Assembly: GCF_004634215.1 (NCBI RefSeq)
Contig: NZ_SMMH01000008.1
Coordinates: forward strand, 1-64,000
Reading direction: 5' to 3'
Length of the DNA: 64,000 nt
Origin: Deinococcus fonticola
Lineage (GTDB): Bacteria; Deinococcota; Deinococci; Deinococcales; Deinococcaceae
Part shown: piece after piece, positions 46,649 through 55,749 of the stretch
Layout of the letters: every line of letters begins with the position of its first letter
Position numbering within the stretch: position 1 is the first letter of the stretch
Position numbers and translations under genes: made by a program
Notes under the pieces: generated by a model
Database searches by the model: none
The model's input: only the letters and a program-made list of their open reading frames with translations
What the model was told of the DNA's origin: nothing

Positions 46649-47395
46649 ATGAGCCTCGTCGCCGAGAACCTCGTGAAGAATTTCGGGGCGCTGGCCGCCA
46701 CGCAGAACGTCAATTTGCGCGTCGAGGGCAGCGGCGTTCACGCGCTGATCGGGCCGAACGGGGCGGGCAAAACCACCCTGGTGAACCTGCTGTCCGGCGC
46801 CTTGACCCCCTCGTCCGGGCGGGTGCTGCTGGACGGGCAGGACGTGAGCCGCGTGGACATGCCGGGCCGCGTGGCGCGCGGCCTGTCGCGCACCTACCAG
46901 ATCACCAGCATTTACCCGGACTGGACGGTGGAACGCAACATCGCCCTGAGCGTTCAGGGCCGCAGCGGTTCCTCCTTCCGTTTCTGGCAACCCGTCGCGC
47001 ACGAGCGGAACCTGTACCGTCAGGCCGCCGACATTGCCGAGGAAGTCGGTCTGACCTCGCGCCTCCATCAGCCGGCCTCGGCGCTGTCTCACGGCGAGCG
47101 CAAGCAACTGGACGTGGCGCTGGCCCTCGCCAGCCAGCCGCGCTTCCTGCTGATGGACGAACCCATGGCGGGCTTGGGCCACGAGGAAAGCGGGCAGATG
47201 GTGCAGCTCATCCGGCGCATCGCTGCCACGCGCTCCGTCCTGCTGATCGAGCATGACATGGACGCAGTGTTCTCGCTGGCCCGCGACGTGAGCGTGCTGG
47301 TGTACGGGCAGATCATCGCCAGTGGCACGCCGGACGCCATCAAGAACGACCCGGAAGTGCAGAAAGCTTACCTGGGGGACGACCATGCGGCCTGA
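46649..47395 (+). CDS. livG: branched-chain-type ABC transporter ATP-binding protein, LivG type (second system)
   Basis: 248 residues. Walker A 'GPNGAGKTTLVNLL', signature 'LSHGERKQLDVALAL', Walker B 'RFLLMDEPMAGL', H-loop 'VLLIEHDMDAV'. CGGAGG precedes the ATG at 46649; a longer frame in the spacer is rejected. The end overlaps livF by 11 bases. Confidence 0.93.
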   Translation: MSLVAENLVKNFGALAATQNVNLRVEGSGVHALIGPNGAGKTTLVNLLSGALTPSSGRVLLDGQDVSRVDMPGRVARGLSRTYQITSIYPDWTVERNIALSVQGRSGSSFRFWQPVAHERNLYRQAADIAEEVGLTSRLHQPASALSHGERKQLDVALALASQPRFLLMDEPMAGLGHEESGQMVQLIRRIAATRSVLLIEHDMDAVFSLARDVSVLVYGQIIASGTPDAIKNDPEVQKAYLGDDHAA

Positions 47396-48125
47396 GTCGG
47401 CATCACCTGAGTCTGGGCCACCTGAGTCTGCGCTGCTGGAAGTCACCGACCTGCACGGCGGGTACGGCAGCGCCAGAGTCCTGCACGGCCTTTCGTTCCG
47501 CGTCGGCAAAGGCGAAACGCACGCCCTGCTGGGCCGCAACGGCATGGGCAAAACCACCACCGTCCGCACCCTCATGGGGCTGAATGCCGCGCGTTCAGGA
47601 CGCATTCTGTTCGACGGGCAGGACATGACCAAGCTCTCGCCGGAAGCCGTCGTGGCGCGCGGGCTGGCGGTCGTGCCGGAAGGCCGGCAGGTGTTCCCGA
47701 ACCTCAGCGTCGAAGAACACCTGATTGCCTTTCACCTGAAGCGCCACGGCAACCACTGGACACCGGGGCGTGTCTACGAGCTGTTCCCCCGCCTGCACGA
47801 ACGCCGTCACCATGGAGGGCAGCAACTCTCGGGCGGCGAACAGCAGATGCTGGCGATTGGCCGGGCGCTGATCACCAACCCGAAGCTCCTGATTCTGGAT
47901 GAAGCCACCGAGGGCCTGGCTCCGCTCATGCGCGAGGAAGTGTGGCGTTGCCTCACCCTGCTGCGGGAAAGCGGGCAGAGCATCCTGGTGATCGACAAGT
48001 ACGTGCGCCGCCTGATGACCCTGGCCGACCAGCACACCATCCTGGAACGCGGGCAGGTCGTGTGGCAGGGCAACAGTGCCCAGCTGGAAGCCGACAAAAC
48101 CGCCTGGGAGTACCTGAGCGTGTAG
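47385..48125 (+). CDS. livF: branched-chain-type ABC transporter ATP-binding protein, LivF type (second system)
   Basis: 246 residues. Walker A 'GRNGMGKTTTVRTL', signature 'LSGGEQQMLAIGRAL', Walker B 'LLILDEATEGLAP'. The N-terminus carries an odd triple PES repeat (PESASPESGPPES) before the ATPase domain. The glycine at the fourth Walker A position is methionine-adjacent (GMGKT), a common LivF variant. It overlaps livG. Confidence 0.93.
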   Translation: MRPESASPESGPPESALLEVTDLHGGYGSARVLHGLSFRVGKGETHALLGRNGMGKTTTVRTLMGLNAARSGRILFDGQDMTKLSPEAVVARGLAVVPEGRQVFPNLSVEEHLIAFHLKRHGNHWTPGRVYELFPRLHERRHHGGQQLSGGEQQMLAIGRALITNPKLLILDEATEGLAPLMREEVWRCLTLLRESGQSILVIDKYVRRLMTLADQHTILERGQVVWQGNSAQLEADKTAWEYLSV

Positions 48126-48206
48126 AGCCGTGAACCCGGTGTCCTGCCAGAAATGACGTTCAGCCCCTCCCCTCAGACCCTTTGACGGAAATCCGACGAG
48201 AATCCA

Positions 48207-49040
48207 ATGACTGACCCACATCAAAACCTGTTTGACCCTGCGGTGAACACGGAGTACATGCCGTCTCAGAGCGTGCCCAACGCGCGGGAGTATTTCGGGG
48301 CGTGGGCGCGGGACAGTGCTGCCCTGCGTGAACAGCACCCGCCGCAGGAACTGGCTTACGGCCACGGCGAGCATGAGCGCCTGGACGTGTTTGAACCCGT
48401 GGGCGAGGCGCGGGCGACCCTGCTGTTCATTCACGGCGGGTACTGGAAAGCGTTCTACAAAGATCACTTCTCTTATGTGGGCGCGCCACTTCTGCGGGAG
48501 GGCGTGCGCGTGGCGGTCATGAGTTACGACCTTGCGCCGGGGGTGACGCTGCGGCAGATCGTGCGGCAGGCGCGTGAAGCGGCCTCGCTGGTAGCCCAGT
48601 CGTATCCAGGCCCGCTGTTCGTTTCCGGGCACTCGGCGGGCGGCCACCTGACGGCCATGATTCACTGCACCGACTGGCCGGCCGAAGGACTGCCTGCGCC
48701 GCAACTGGCGGGCAGCATCGGCATCAGCGGCCTGTACGACCTGCTGCCCCTGCGTCTCACCGAACTGCAACCGGACTTGAACCTCAGTGAAGACGAGGCC
48801 CGTGCCCTCAGCCCTATCAGCCACCCGCCCACCAGCCCGGCCCCGTTCATCGTGGCGGTCGGCGCCCTGGAGTCCAAGTCTTTCCACGACCAGAGCGGCA
48901 AGCTCACTGCGGCCTGGCCCACCGTCGCCTCCCCGCCCAACGACCTGCCTGGACGCCACCACTTCGACGCCCCGGACGACCTGCTGACGCTACTCCAACC
49001 GTTGCTCGACCGCCTGAATCCTGAGCCTCTTGACCCTTAA
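48207..49040 (+). CDS. alpha/beta hydrolase, arylformamidase (kynurenine formamidase)-like
   Basis: 277 residues. Oxyanion motif 'LLFIHGGYWKAFYKDHFSY' and nucleophile elbow 'FVSGHSAGGHLTAMIH' (G-H-S-A-G) match kynurenine formamidase-like esterases; the likely acid and base are the late Asp and the 'PGRHHFD' His. N-formylkynurenine hydrolysis would link tryptophan breakdown to anthranilate, the substrate of the island. No tryptophan dioxygenase or kynureninase is in the window, so this is inference. Confidence 0.75.
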   Translation: MTDPHQNLFDPAVNTEYMPSQSVPNAREYFGAWARDSAALREQHPPQELAYGHGEHERLDVFEPVGEARATLLFIHGGYWKAFYKDHFSYVGAPLLREGVRVAVMSYDLAPGVTLRQIVRQAREAASLVAQSYPGPLFVSGHSAGGHLTAMIHCTDWPAEGLPAPQLAGSIGISGLYDLLPLRLTELQPDLNLSEDEARALSPISHPPTSPAPFIVAVGALESKSFHDQSGKLTAAWPTVASPPNDLPGRHHFDAPDDLLTLLQPLLDRLNPEPLDP

Positions 49041-49071
49041 TTCCCTGGCCTGACCAGCCCGAAGGAGTGCC

Positions 49072-50232
49072 ATGTTCGATGAATTCAAAGTGAATGACCT
49101 GCTGCAACCCGATGAACGCCTGGTGCGCGAGTCGATCCGTTCCTACTGTGACGAGGAACTCATGCCCCAGATCGCCGACTGGTGGGATTCCGGAGATTTT
49201 CCTGTCAAGGACGTGATGAAGCAGTTTGGCAGCATGGGCCTGCTCGGCCCGACCATTGCCGAGGAATACGGCGGCGCGGGCGCATCCTACAGTGCCTACG
49301 GCGCGATGATGTACGAACTGGAGCGCGTGGACAGCGGTCTGCGCAGCGCGGCGAGCGTGCAGGGCAGCCTGGTGATGTTTCCCATCCATGAATTCGGCAG
49401 CGAGGAGCAGAAGAAGAAATGGCTGCCCGGGCTGGCTGCGGGCGAGTTGATCGGTTGCTTCGGCCTGACCGAACCCGACGGCGGCTCCGACCCCGGCGCC
49501 ATGCGTACCCGCGCCCGCAAGGACGGGGATTCCTACGTGCTGAACGGGAATAAAATGTGGATCACCAACAGCCCGGTGGCGGACGTGGCGGTGGTATGGG
49601 CCAAGGACGATGACGGCGTGATTCGCGGTTTTATCGTTCCCACCGATACGCCGGGGTTCAGCGCCCCGAAAATTCACCGCAAGATGAGCCTGCGGGCCAG
49701 CGTGACCGGGGAGATCGTGCTGGAAGACTGCCGCATTCCGGCGCAGAACCTGCTGCCGAAAAGTAATGGGCTGAAAAGCCCGCTGTCGTGCCTGACTTCG
49801 GCCCGCTTCGGGATTGCCTGGGGGGCGATCGGGGCGTTGGAAGCGGTCTTGCGCTCAAGCATCGATTACACGACCGACCGCACGACCTTCGGGAAACCCA
49901 TCGCGGCGCGGCAGCTCATTCAGGACAAACTGGTGCGCATGGCGACCGACCACACCACGGGCCTGCTGCTGGCGTGGCGGCTGGGGCAACTCAAGGACGC
50001 CGGTAAGATGAACTTCGCACAGGTCAGCTACGCCAAACGCAACAACGTCCGCGTGGCCCTCAGCGGGGCGCGGCTGGCCCGCGAGATGCACGGCGGAAAC
50101 GGAATTACCACCGAGTACCCCGTGATCCGCCACATGTTGAACCTGGAAACGGTGGACACCTACGAGGGAACGCACGACATCCACACCCTCATCATCGGGC
50201 GGCACCTGACCGGGCAGGGCGCCCTGGAGTAA
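49072..50232 (+). CDS. gcdH: glutaryl-CoA dehydrogenase (acyl-CoA dehydrogenase family)
   Basis: 386 residues. 'GCFGLTEPDGGSDPGAMRTR' binds flavin and substrate, 'NGNKMWITNSPVADVAVVW' follows, 'MHGGNGITTEYPVIRH' and the terminal 'DTYEGTHDIHTLIIGRHLTG' with the catalytic glutamate are typical of glutaryl-CoA dehydrogenase, which converts glutaryl-CoA to crotonyl-CoA. AAGGAG precedes the ATG. Its presence says the island's carbon exits through glutaryl-CoA. The last 41 bases overlap the opposite-strand regulator. Confidence 0.9.
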   Translation: MFDEFKVNDLLQPDERLVRESIRSYCDEELMPQIADWWDSGDFPVKDVMKQFGSMGLLGPTIAEEYGGAGASYSAYGAMMYELERVDSGLRSAASVQGSLVMFPIHEFGSEEQKKKWLPGLAAGELIGCFGLTEPDGGSDPGAMRTRARKDGDSYVLNGNKMWITNSPVADVAVVWAKDDDGVIRGFIVPTDTPGFSAPKIHRKMSLRASVTGEIVLEDCRIPAQNLLPKSNGLKSPLSCLTSARFGIAWGAIGALEAVLRSSIDYTTDRTTFGKPIAARQLIQDKLVRMATDHTTGLLLAWRLGQLKDAGKMNFAQVSYAKRNNVRVALSGARLAREMHGGNGITTEYPVIRHMLNLETVDTYEGTHDIHTLIIGRHLTGQGALE

Positions 50233-51724
50233 GGGCACTGGCGTGGCGGGCGCGTAGTTCCCGGAATTCCCGGATGAGGTTGGGTTCGTTGGTCTGAAAG
50301 CCCTGCACGCCGCGCAACGCTGCGGGGCCAAGTTCAGTGGGGCCGAGTTCAGCTGGCGCGACGGTCAGGGCGGCCACAGCCCACTCGAACCTGGCCCGTC
50401 CGTCATCCGAGTGCTCCAGCCGGGGCAGGTGGCCCAGCAGCCGCTCGATGGCGGCGCCGGTTTCTCCCAGCAGGTGATAGATGCGGGCCATTTTCGCACT
50501 GGCCATCAGGGTCAGGCTTTCACTGAACAGGTGCTGGCCGCGCTGGTAAGTTTCCAGGGCGCGTTCCAGCTTGCCCTGGTGCACCTGCGCCACCGCCAGG
50601 GAATTGTAAATATATGGGGTCATGCTGAATTCCCCCAGATCCAGGGCCTCACGCGCCAGTTCCTGCGCCTGCGGCGCGAAGCCGGTGGTGTTCAGGTGCC
50701 ACAGGTAGAAGGTGGTGGCGCCGCACTGCTGGTATCTGGCCGGGTGTCGCCGGGCAGCGTTCAGGGCCAGTTCGTGCCACAGGCGAGCCGTGTGAAAGTC
50801 CTGGCGGGTGTCGTACGAACTGGCGATGGTGGCCAGCCACAGTGCCGGGGACTGCCCCCTGGACTGGTGGGCCAGGCCCAGCAGAGCCAGCCGCTCGGCC
50901 TGCTCAGCCTGACCGTCCAGGTCAGCCAGGTATGCGGCGGTGTAACACACGTCGGCTAGAGGGGCCGGGGCGCACTCCATGGCCCGCCGGTTGAGCTGTT
51001 TGGCCTGCTGATACTCGTCCTGTTCCAGGGCCACGTGAGTCAGCACATCCAGTGCCAGGGCTGCCCCTTCACCTGTTTTCACCAGGGTCAGGGCATCCTG
51101 CGCCAGGGTCTGGGCCAAATTTGTTTTGCCCTGTACCAGAGCTTTCATGGCGGCGTCGGCCTGTTCGGCGGCGCGTTGGTCGGCGGGCCTGGCGCGGAGC
51201 AGAGGTTCGCTGTGCGGGTCAAAGAGAGCAGTGGCGGGCAGGCAACGCCGCCTCTGCGGCGGGTACAGTTCAGCTTTGCCGGCGGCCCATTCCAGCCAGC
51301 GTTCACTGCCGCCGGTGCGCTGGGCAGGCATGAACTCCGGCCAGTCTGCCTCCACCGGGAAAGGCTCGGTGCCGACGTGCAGAACGTCCACCCACACGCG
51401 CCCCATATCCAGGTGCAGGGCTCCGCGCTGACTTTGCAGCAGGGGGGCCTCCGCGCCCAGCAGTTGCCGCAGGCGCAGCAAGGCCATGCGCAGGTTGTGC
51501 AGTACCTGCGAACTCGAACCGTCCCACAACAGGTCAGCGACCTGCAGGCGGCTTTGCGGGCCGTCCAGCGCCAGTACCGCCAGCAGGCGCAGCACGCGGT
51601 CTGGGCAAGGCAGTTTGCGGCCATGCAGGCGCACCTCGGCAGCTCCGCGCAGACGCAATTCCAGGGCGGGCGCGGCAGGGTCAGGCAATGATTGAAGCGG
51701 CGTCGAGAACGATTTGGCTGTCAT
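50192..51724 (-). CDS. SARP/BTAD-like transcriptional regulator with TPR repeats
   Basis: 510 residues. An OmpR-like winged helix at residues about 22-110 ('HGRKLPCPDRVLRLLAVLAL', 'LLWDGSSSQVLHNLRMALLR') is followed by many tetratricopeptide-like helices. It lacks a receiver or ATPase domain. It converges on gcdH with a 41-base overlap. Candidate regulator of the neighbouring ketone-body genes or the aromatic island; nothing in the sequence decides which. Confidence 0.75.
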   Translation of the reverse strand: MTAKSFSTPLQSLPDPAAPALELRLRGAAEVRLHGRKLPCPDRVLRLLAVLALDGPQSRLQVADLLWDGSSSQVLHNLRMALLRLRQLLGAEAPLLQSQRGALHLDMGRVWVDVLHVGTEPFPVEADWPEFMPAQRTGGSERWLEWAAGKAELYPPQRRRCLPATALFDPHSEPLLRARPADQRAAEQADAAMKALVQGKTNLAQTLAQDALTLVKTGEGAALALDVLTHVALEQDEYQQAKQLNRRAMECAPAPLADVCYTAAYLADLDGQAEQAERLALLGLAHQSRGQSPALWLATIASSYDTRQDFHTARLWHELALNAARRHPARYQQCGATTFYLWHLNTTGFAPQAQELAREALDLGEFSMTPYIYNSLAVAQVHQGKLERALETYQRGQHLFSESLTLMASAKMARIYHLLGETGAAIERLLGHLPRLEHSDDGRARFEWAVAALTVAPAELGPTELGPAALRGVQGFQTNEPNLIREFRELRARHASALTPGRPARSGAAR

Positions 51725-51784
51725 CCCACCCCCTCAGCGGCCCAGAGTTTCTCTTCTTTGAAAAATCCTACAGGAAGTGTGCAA

Positions 51785-51819
51785 CAAAAGAAAAGCCTGC
51801 AGGGAAGTTCCCTCCAGGC
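51785..51819 (-). terminator. intrinsic terminator of the CoA-transferase genes
   Basis: On the minus strand, GCCTGGAGGGAA pairs with TTCCCTGCAGGC with a minor mismatch, followed by TTTTCTTTTG. It lies about 20 bases after the stop of the B subunit. Confidence 0.85.
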
Positions 51820-51837
51820 AGAGCGAAAAGTCAGCCT

Positions 51838-52467
51838 TTACTCGTGAATGTCAGCCCCGGTTTTGGCCCGCAGTTCGTCCAGGGTTACGTCTGGCGCGAG
51901 TTCCACCAGTTTCAGGCCATGCTCGGTCACATCCAGCACGCCCAGATCGGTGATGATGCGGTTTACCACACGCTGGCCGGTCAGCGGCAGGTTGCAGTCT
52001 TTCAGGATCTTGTGCGCGTCTCCCTTGGCCACGTGTTCCATCAGCACCACCACGCGCTGCACGCCCGCCACCAGGTCCATTGCGCCGCCCATGCCCTTGA
52101 CCATCTTGCCGGGAATCATCCAGTTGGCCAGGTCGCCTTTTTCGCTCACCTGCATGGCCCCCAGAATGGCCAGGTTGATCTTGCCGCCGCGAATCATGGC
52201 AAACGACTCGGCGCTGGAAAAGAAACTCGCGCCGGGCAGGGCCGTGACCGTCTGCTTGCCGGCATTGATCAGGTCCGGATCGACCTGATCCTCGGTCGGA
52301 AAAGGCCCGATGCCCAGCAGGCCGTTCTCGGATTGCAGCATCACAGACACGCCCTCGGGGATGTGGTTGGCGACCAGCGTGGGCAAGCCGATGCCGAGAT
52401 TCACGTAGTAACCGTCCTGAAGTTCTTTCGCGGCGCGTTGGGCCATCTGGTCACGGTTCCAGGGCAT
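51838..52467 (-). CDS. scoB: 3-oxoacid CoA-transferase subunit B
   Basis: 209 residues. '[20 protein letters not shown]' and the catalytic glutamate motif '[14 protein letters not shown]' define the beta subunit of succinyl-CoA:3-ketoacid CoA-transferase. '[23 protein letters not shown]' is also conserved. GGAGG precedes the ATG. It pairs with subunit A, 67 bases upstream. Confidence 0.95.
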   Translation of the reverse strand: MPWNRDQMAQRAAKELQDGYYVNLGIGLPTLVANHIPEGVSVMLQSENGLLGIGPFPTEDQVDPDLINAGKQTVTALPGASFFSSAESFAMIRGGKINLAILGAMQVSEKGDLANWMIPGKMVKGMGGAMDLVAGVQRVVVLMEHVAKGDAHKILKDCNLPLTGQRVVNRIITDLGVLDVTEHGLKLVELAPDVTLDELRAKTGADIHE

Positions 52468-52534
52468 TACAACCTCCAGAGACGCGAAGTCTCCGTCAAG
52501 AGAAGGAAAACACCGTTCTTGGGCTTGGCGGCAG

Positions 52535-53233
52535 TCATGATGACCTGACCGTCCTTTGCTCGATGCGTTTTTCGGGGGCCGCGTTCAGCACGATCCGGTG
52601 AACGTAGATGCTGGGTGTGTCGATGCTGTCGGGGTCGAGTGCGCCGACCTCCACGATCTCCTCGACCTCGGCCACCGTGACCCGCCCGCAGGTGGCGACC
52701 ACCGGATTGAAGTTCTGCGCGGTCTTGCGGTACACCAGGTTACCAGCTTTGTCGGCCTTCCAGGCTTTCACCAGGCTCAGGTCGGCCACGATGCCGCGCT
52801 CCAGGATGTACGTCTGACCGTCAAAGTCCTTGTGCTCCTTGCCCTCGGCCACGACCGTGCCGACGCCTGTTTTGGTGTAAAACCCGGGAATGCCCGCGCC
52901 GCCGGCCCGCATGCGTTCGGCCAACGTGCCCTGCGGCGTGAATTCCAGTTCCAGTTCGCCGGCCAGGTACTGGCGCTCGAATTCCTTGTTCTCGCCGACG
53001 TAACTGCTGATCATTTTGCGGATCTGGCGGGTTTCCAGCAGTTTGCCCAGGCCCCAGCCGTCCACGCCCGCGTTGTTGCTCACGGCGGTCAGGTGGGTGG
53101 CGCCGCTGTCATGCAGGGCCTGAATCAGCGCCTCGGGAATGCCGCACAGGCCAAATCCCCCGACGGCCACCGTCTGCCCGTCCTTCACGATGTCCTTCAG
53201 CGCCTCGTCGGCGCTCGCGTAAACCTTGTTCAT
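52535..53233 (-). CDS. scoA: 3-oxoacid CoA-transferase subunit A
   Basis: 232 residues. '[20 protein letters not shown]' near the start and '[20 protein letters not shown]' are the alpha-subunit CoA-binding signatures. A TACACT box nine bases before the ATG suggests a near-leaderless promoter for scoA-scoB. The pair interconverts acetoacetate and acetoacetyl-CoA, next to 3-hydroxybutyrate dehydrogenase. Confidence 0.95.
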   Translation of the reverse strand: MNKVYASADEALKDIVKDGQTVAVGGFGLCGIPEALIQALHDSGATHLTAVSNNAGVDGWGLGKLLETRQIRKMISSYVGENKEFERQYLAGELELEFTPQGTLAERMRAGGAGIPGFYTKTGVGTVVAEGKEHKDFDGQTYILERGIVADLSLVKAWKADKAGNLVYRKTAQNFNPVVATCGRVTVAEVEEIVEVGALDPDSIDTPSIYVHRIVLNAAPEKRIEQRTVRSS

Positions 53234-53301
53234 GGTGTCTCCAGTGTAAAGTGCGCGGGCGGCGCGGCGCGGTACGCCGTCAGTAGCAGGGCAAGGATTG
53301 T

Positions 53302-53331
53302 GGAAAAAGAACGCCGGGAGGGGATTTTTCC
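53302..53331 (-). terminator. A/T-stem hairpin after 3-hydroxybutyrate dehydrogenase
   Basis: GGAAAAA (53302-53308) pairs with TTTTTCC (53325-53331). On the minus strand the 3' arm itself is the U-rich tract. It lies 32 bases after the stop of the gene ending at 53363. Confidence 0.5.
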
Positions 53332-53362
53332 GACGTCCAGCCCCGTCGAGTGGGCAGCGCCC

Positions 53363-54133
53363 TCAGCGGGCCGTCCAGCCCAGGTCGATGTCCAGCACAG
53401 CGCCGGTCATGCCCCAGGCGGCGGGACTGGCGACGTAGCTGGCCAGCGCCGCGATGTCCTCCGGGTTCAGAAGTTTTTTGATGGCGGCAGGTTCCAGCAT
53501 GACTTTCTGCTCGACTTCCTCCGGGGTAATGCCGCGCGTGCGGGCCTGGTCGGCAATTTGCCCTTCGACCAGGGGCGTGCGCACGTAGCCGGGGCAGATG
53601 GCGTTCACGGTCAGGCCCTGCTCGCCGGCTTCCAGCGCGGCGGTGCGCGTGAAACCGATCAGGCCGTGCTTGGCGCTGATGTAGGCGCTCTTGAAGGGGC
53701 TGGCGACGTGCCCGTGAATGCTGGCGACGTTGATGATGCGGCCCTGTCCACTGCGGCGCAGGTGCAGCCAGGCGTACTTGCTGAGCAGGAAGGGTGCGGT
53801 CAGCATCACGTGAATCATGGTGTCCCAGGTGTCCTCGGGAAAGTCGGGAATGGGGTCGATGTGCTGGAAGCCGGCGTTGTTCACCAGCACGTCCAGGCCG
53901 CCCAGCGCCGCCACGACCTCATCGACGGCGCGGCGGCAGTCGGCCCGGCGGCTCAGATCCGCGCCGATGAAGGTCAGCCCCTCCCGTTCGGCCAGTTCGC
54001 GGCTGTGCGGGCGATCCAGGTCGAGGACGGCGACGGCGAGGCCATCGGCTTTGAGGCGCTGGGCGATGGCCAGGCCGATTCCACTGGTGCCGCCCGTCAC
54101 CAGCGCGACACGACTTTCTGTGCGGTCTGTCAT
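53363..54133 (-). CDS. 3-hydroxybutyrate dehydrogenase (SDR family)
   Basis: 256 residues. '[20 protein letters not shown]', '[20 protein letters not shown]', '[20 protein letters not shown]' with YxxxK, and '[19 protein letters not shown]' match D-3-hydroxybutyrate dehydrogenase; '[17 protein letters not shown]' is characteristic. It oxidises 3-hydroxybutyrate to acetoacetate, which scoAB activates. Confidence 0.9.
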   Translation of the reverse strand: MTDRTESRVALVTGGTSGIGLAIAQRLKADGLAVAVLDLDRPHSRELAEREGLTFIGADLSRRADCRRAVDEVVAALGGLDVLVNNAGFQHIDPIPDFPEDTWDTMIHVMLTAPFLLSKYAWLHLRRSGQGRIINVASIHGHVASPFKSAYISAKHGLIGFTRTAALEAGEQGLTVNAICPGYVRTPLVEGQIADQARTRGITPEEVEQKVMLEPAAIKKLLNPEDIAALASYVASPAAWGMTGAVLDIDLGWTAR

Positions 54134-54248
54134 GCGGTGATTCTAGAAAGCGGCCGTTACGGCGTGGTGACAGCCTGACAGCCGGCCGTATGAACTGCCC
54201 CACAGCCGTGAATATCCAGACGCGTTCATGGCGTGCGGGTCAGAGGCT

Positions 54249-54737
54249 TCAGTCGCCGTCGTTGTCACCCGATTCGCCGTTGCCGGCTTCCGGCTCGCCG
54301 CCGAAGGTCGCTTGCAACCCCCGGATAAGCTGGTCGCGTTCGGTATCCGTCAGGCGCGCTTCGGGGTGCATGGGCAGGTAGGTTTTCTCGGGCATGGCCC
54401 CTTTGCGCACCTGGCTGGCGGCCTCGTCGGCGTCGCGGCCAAAACCGGGGGTGTTGATGTTGAATTTGTGGCGGCCCTCGTCAACGTGGTTTTGCACCAG
54501 CCAGGACACCGGGGCCACGTTGCTGTACCAGGGCCACTTCGTGCGGTGGCTGTGGCAGTCGGCGCAGGCGCGGTCAAACAGGGCTCTGGTACTGGGGCTG
54601 TCCCACTGCGGCTCCACTGCTGCCGACGGGTTGGCATGGGCACGACCATACGGCACAAGTTGCAGCACAATAAACAGACCTAGCAGCAGGCCCAGGATGC
54701 GGGCGGGGCTCCAGTGTGATTGGCGGGTGAGGTGCAT
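54249..54737 (-). CDS. haem-binding-domain protein, membrane-anchored or secreted
   Basis: 162 residues. A hydrophobic helix (about 13-31) is followed by 'CADCHSHRTKWPWYSNVAPV', the CxxCH haem site of the small Haem_bd family, and 'KYLPMHPEARLTDTERDQLI'-type C-terminal text. AAGGAGAA precedes the ATG. Members are single-haem c-type-like proteins of unknown electron partner. The C-terminus is acidic. Confidence 0.85.
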   Translation of the reverse strand: MHLTRQSHWSPARILGLLLGLFIVLQLVPYGRAHANPSAAVEPQWDSPSTRALFDRACADCHSHRTKWPWYSNVAPVSWLVQNHVDEGRHKFNINTPGFGRDADEAASQVRKGAMPEKTYLPMHPEARLTDTERDQLIRGLQATFGGEPEAGNGESGDNDGD

Positions 54738-54894
54738 CGGCTTCTCCTTGTTCAGGGTCTAACTGAATAGGAAAACTTCCTGATAAGTGCAGGGTAGGGC
54801 TTCGGCAGGGCGGCAGCAACCCGCATCCGCATTGGTTTAGTCGGGAAAGCTGCCAGGGATAGATGGCTTGCCAGGGGCGCACTATGCTGCGGGC

Positions 54895-55599
54895 ATGAGC
54901 GCCCGCCCGCTGATCGGCCTGACCACCTCTCAACCCAGCGAGGACAGCGGCCTGGGCCGCCTGTTCAACGGCACCTCCCGCCGCTACATGGAGGGCCTGG
55001 AGGCGGTGGAGACGCTGCCCGTGCTGCTGCCCAACCTGCCCGAGCTGGCCGAAAGCTACGCCCGGCAGCTGGACGCCGTGCTGTTCACGGGCGGTGTGGA
55101 CGTGCACCCGCGGCATTTCGGGCAACATCCCCGGCGCGGCCTGGGAACCGTGGACGAGGGGCGCGACGCCTTCGAGATCGCGCTGTACCGCGCGGCGCGG
55201 CAACTCGGAAAACCCACCTTCGGCATTTGCCGGGGCGTGCAACTGCTGAACGTGCTGGAGGGCGGCACGCTGCATCAGCACCTGCCGGACGTGCCGGAGG
55301 CGTGGGTCGATCACGCGCAGCAGGCCAGCCCGCCTGCCGTGGGCCACGAGGTGCAGTTCACGCCGGGCAGCCTGCTGGCCGAGTGTCACGGCGCCCAGAA
55401 GGTCTTCGTGAATTCGTACCACCACCAGGCGCTCGACCGCCTGGCCCCCACCCTGCGCTGCGCCGCCGTCGCCCCGGACGGCATCGTGGAGGCCTTAGAG
55501 GGAGAGGGCCTCATCGCCGTACAGTGGCACCCCGAATTGACTTTTGCAGCGCACCCGGACACACAGGGCACTTTCCGGGCCTTTCGTCGCCTGTTGTAG
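54895..55599 (+). CDS. class I glutamine amidotransferase, gamma-glutamyl-GABA hydrolase (PuuD)-like
   Basis: 234 residues. 'VLFTGGVDVHPRHFGQHPRR', nucleophile 'FGICRGVQLLNVLEGGTLHQ' (Cys) and 'VQWHPEL' (His, Glu) form the catalytic triad of the PuuD family. TATGCT at 54883-54888, six bases before the ATG, indicates a leaderless promoter. The substrate is probably a gamma-glutamyl amide. Confidence 0.9.
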   Translation: MSARPLIGLTTSQPSEDSGLGRLFNGTSRRYMEGLEAVETLPVLLPNLPELAESYARQLDAVLFTGGVDVHPRHFGQHPRRGLGTVDEGRDAFEIALYRAARQLGKPTFGICRGVQLLNVLEGGTLHQHLPDVPEAWVDHAQQASPPAVGHEVQFTPGSLLAECHGAQKVFVNSYHHQALDRLAPTLRCAAVAPDGIVEALEGEGLIAVQWHPELTFAAHPDTQGTFRAFRRLL

Positions 55600-55607
55600 T
55601 GCCTGAT

Positions 55608-55719
55608 CCCAATTGGGGTGATATCGCTGCTTCCCGGCGATATCACCCTACTGAAAGGAGAAGCAAAAAACACGTGCTGCGGGAGATGGACCAGGATTGC
55701 GGTGCTTTGCTGCAATCCT
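55608..55719. repeat. three inverted repeats in the spacer after the amidotransferase gene
   Basis: CCCAATTGGG (55608-55617) overlaps a perfect 12-bp inverted repeat, GGGTGATATCGC (55616-55627) with GCGATATCACCC (55637-55648). Further on, AGGATTGC (55693-55700) pairs with GCAATCCT (55712-55719). No U-tracts, so not typical terminators. Convergent gene ends flank the spacer. Confidence 0.7.
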
Positions 55720-55749
55720 ATGGAATTGGACGCCGTGCGTAGGACTTCC

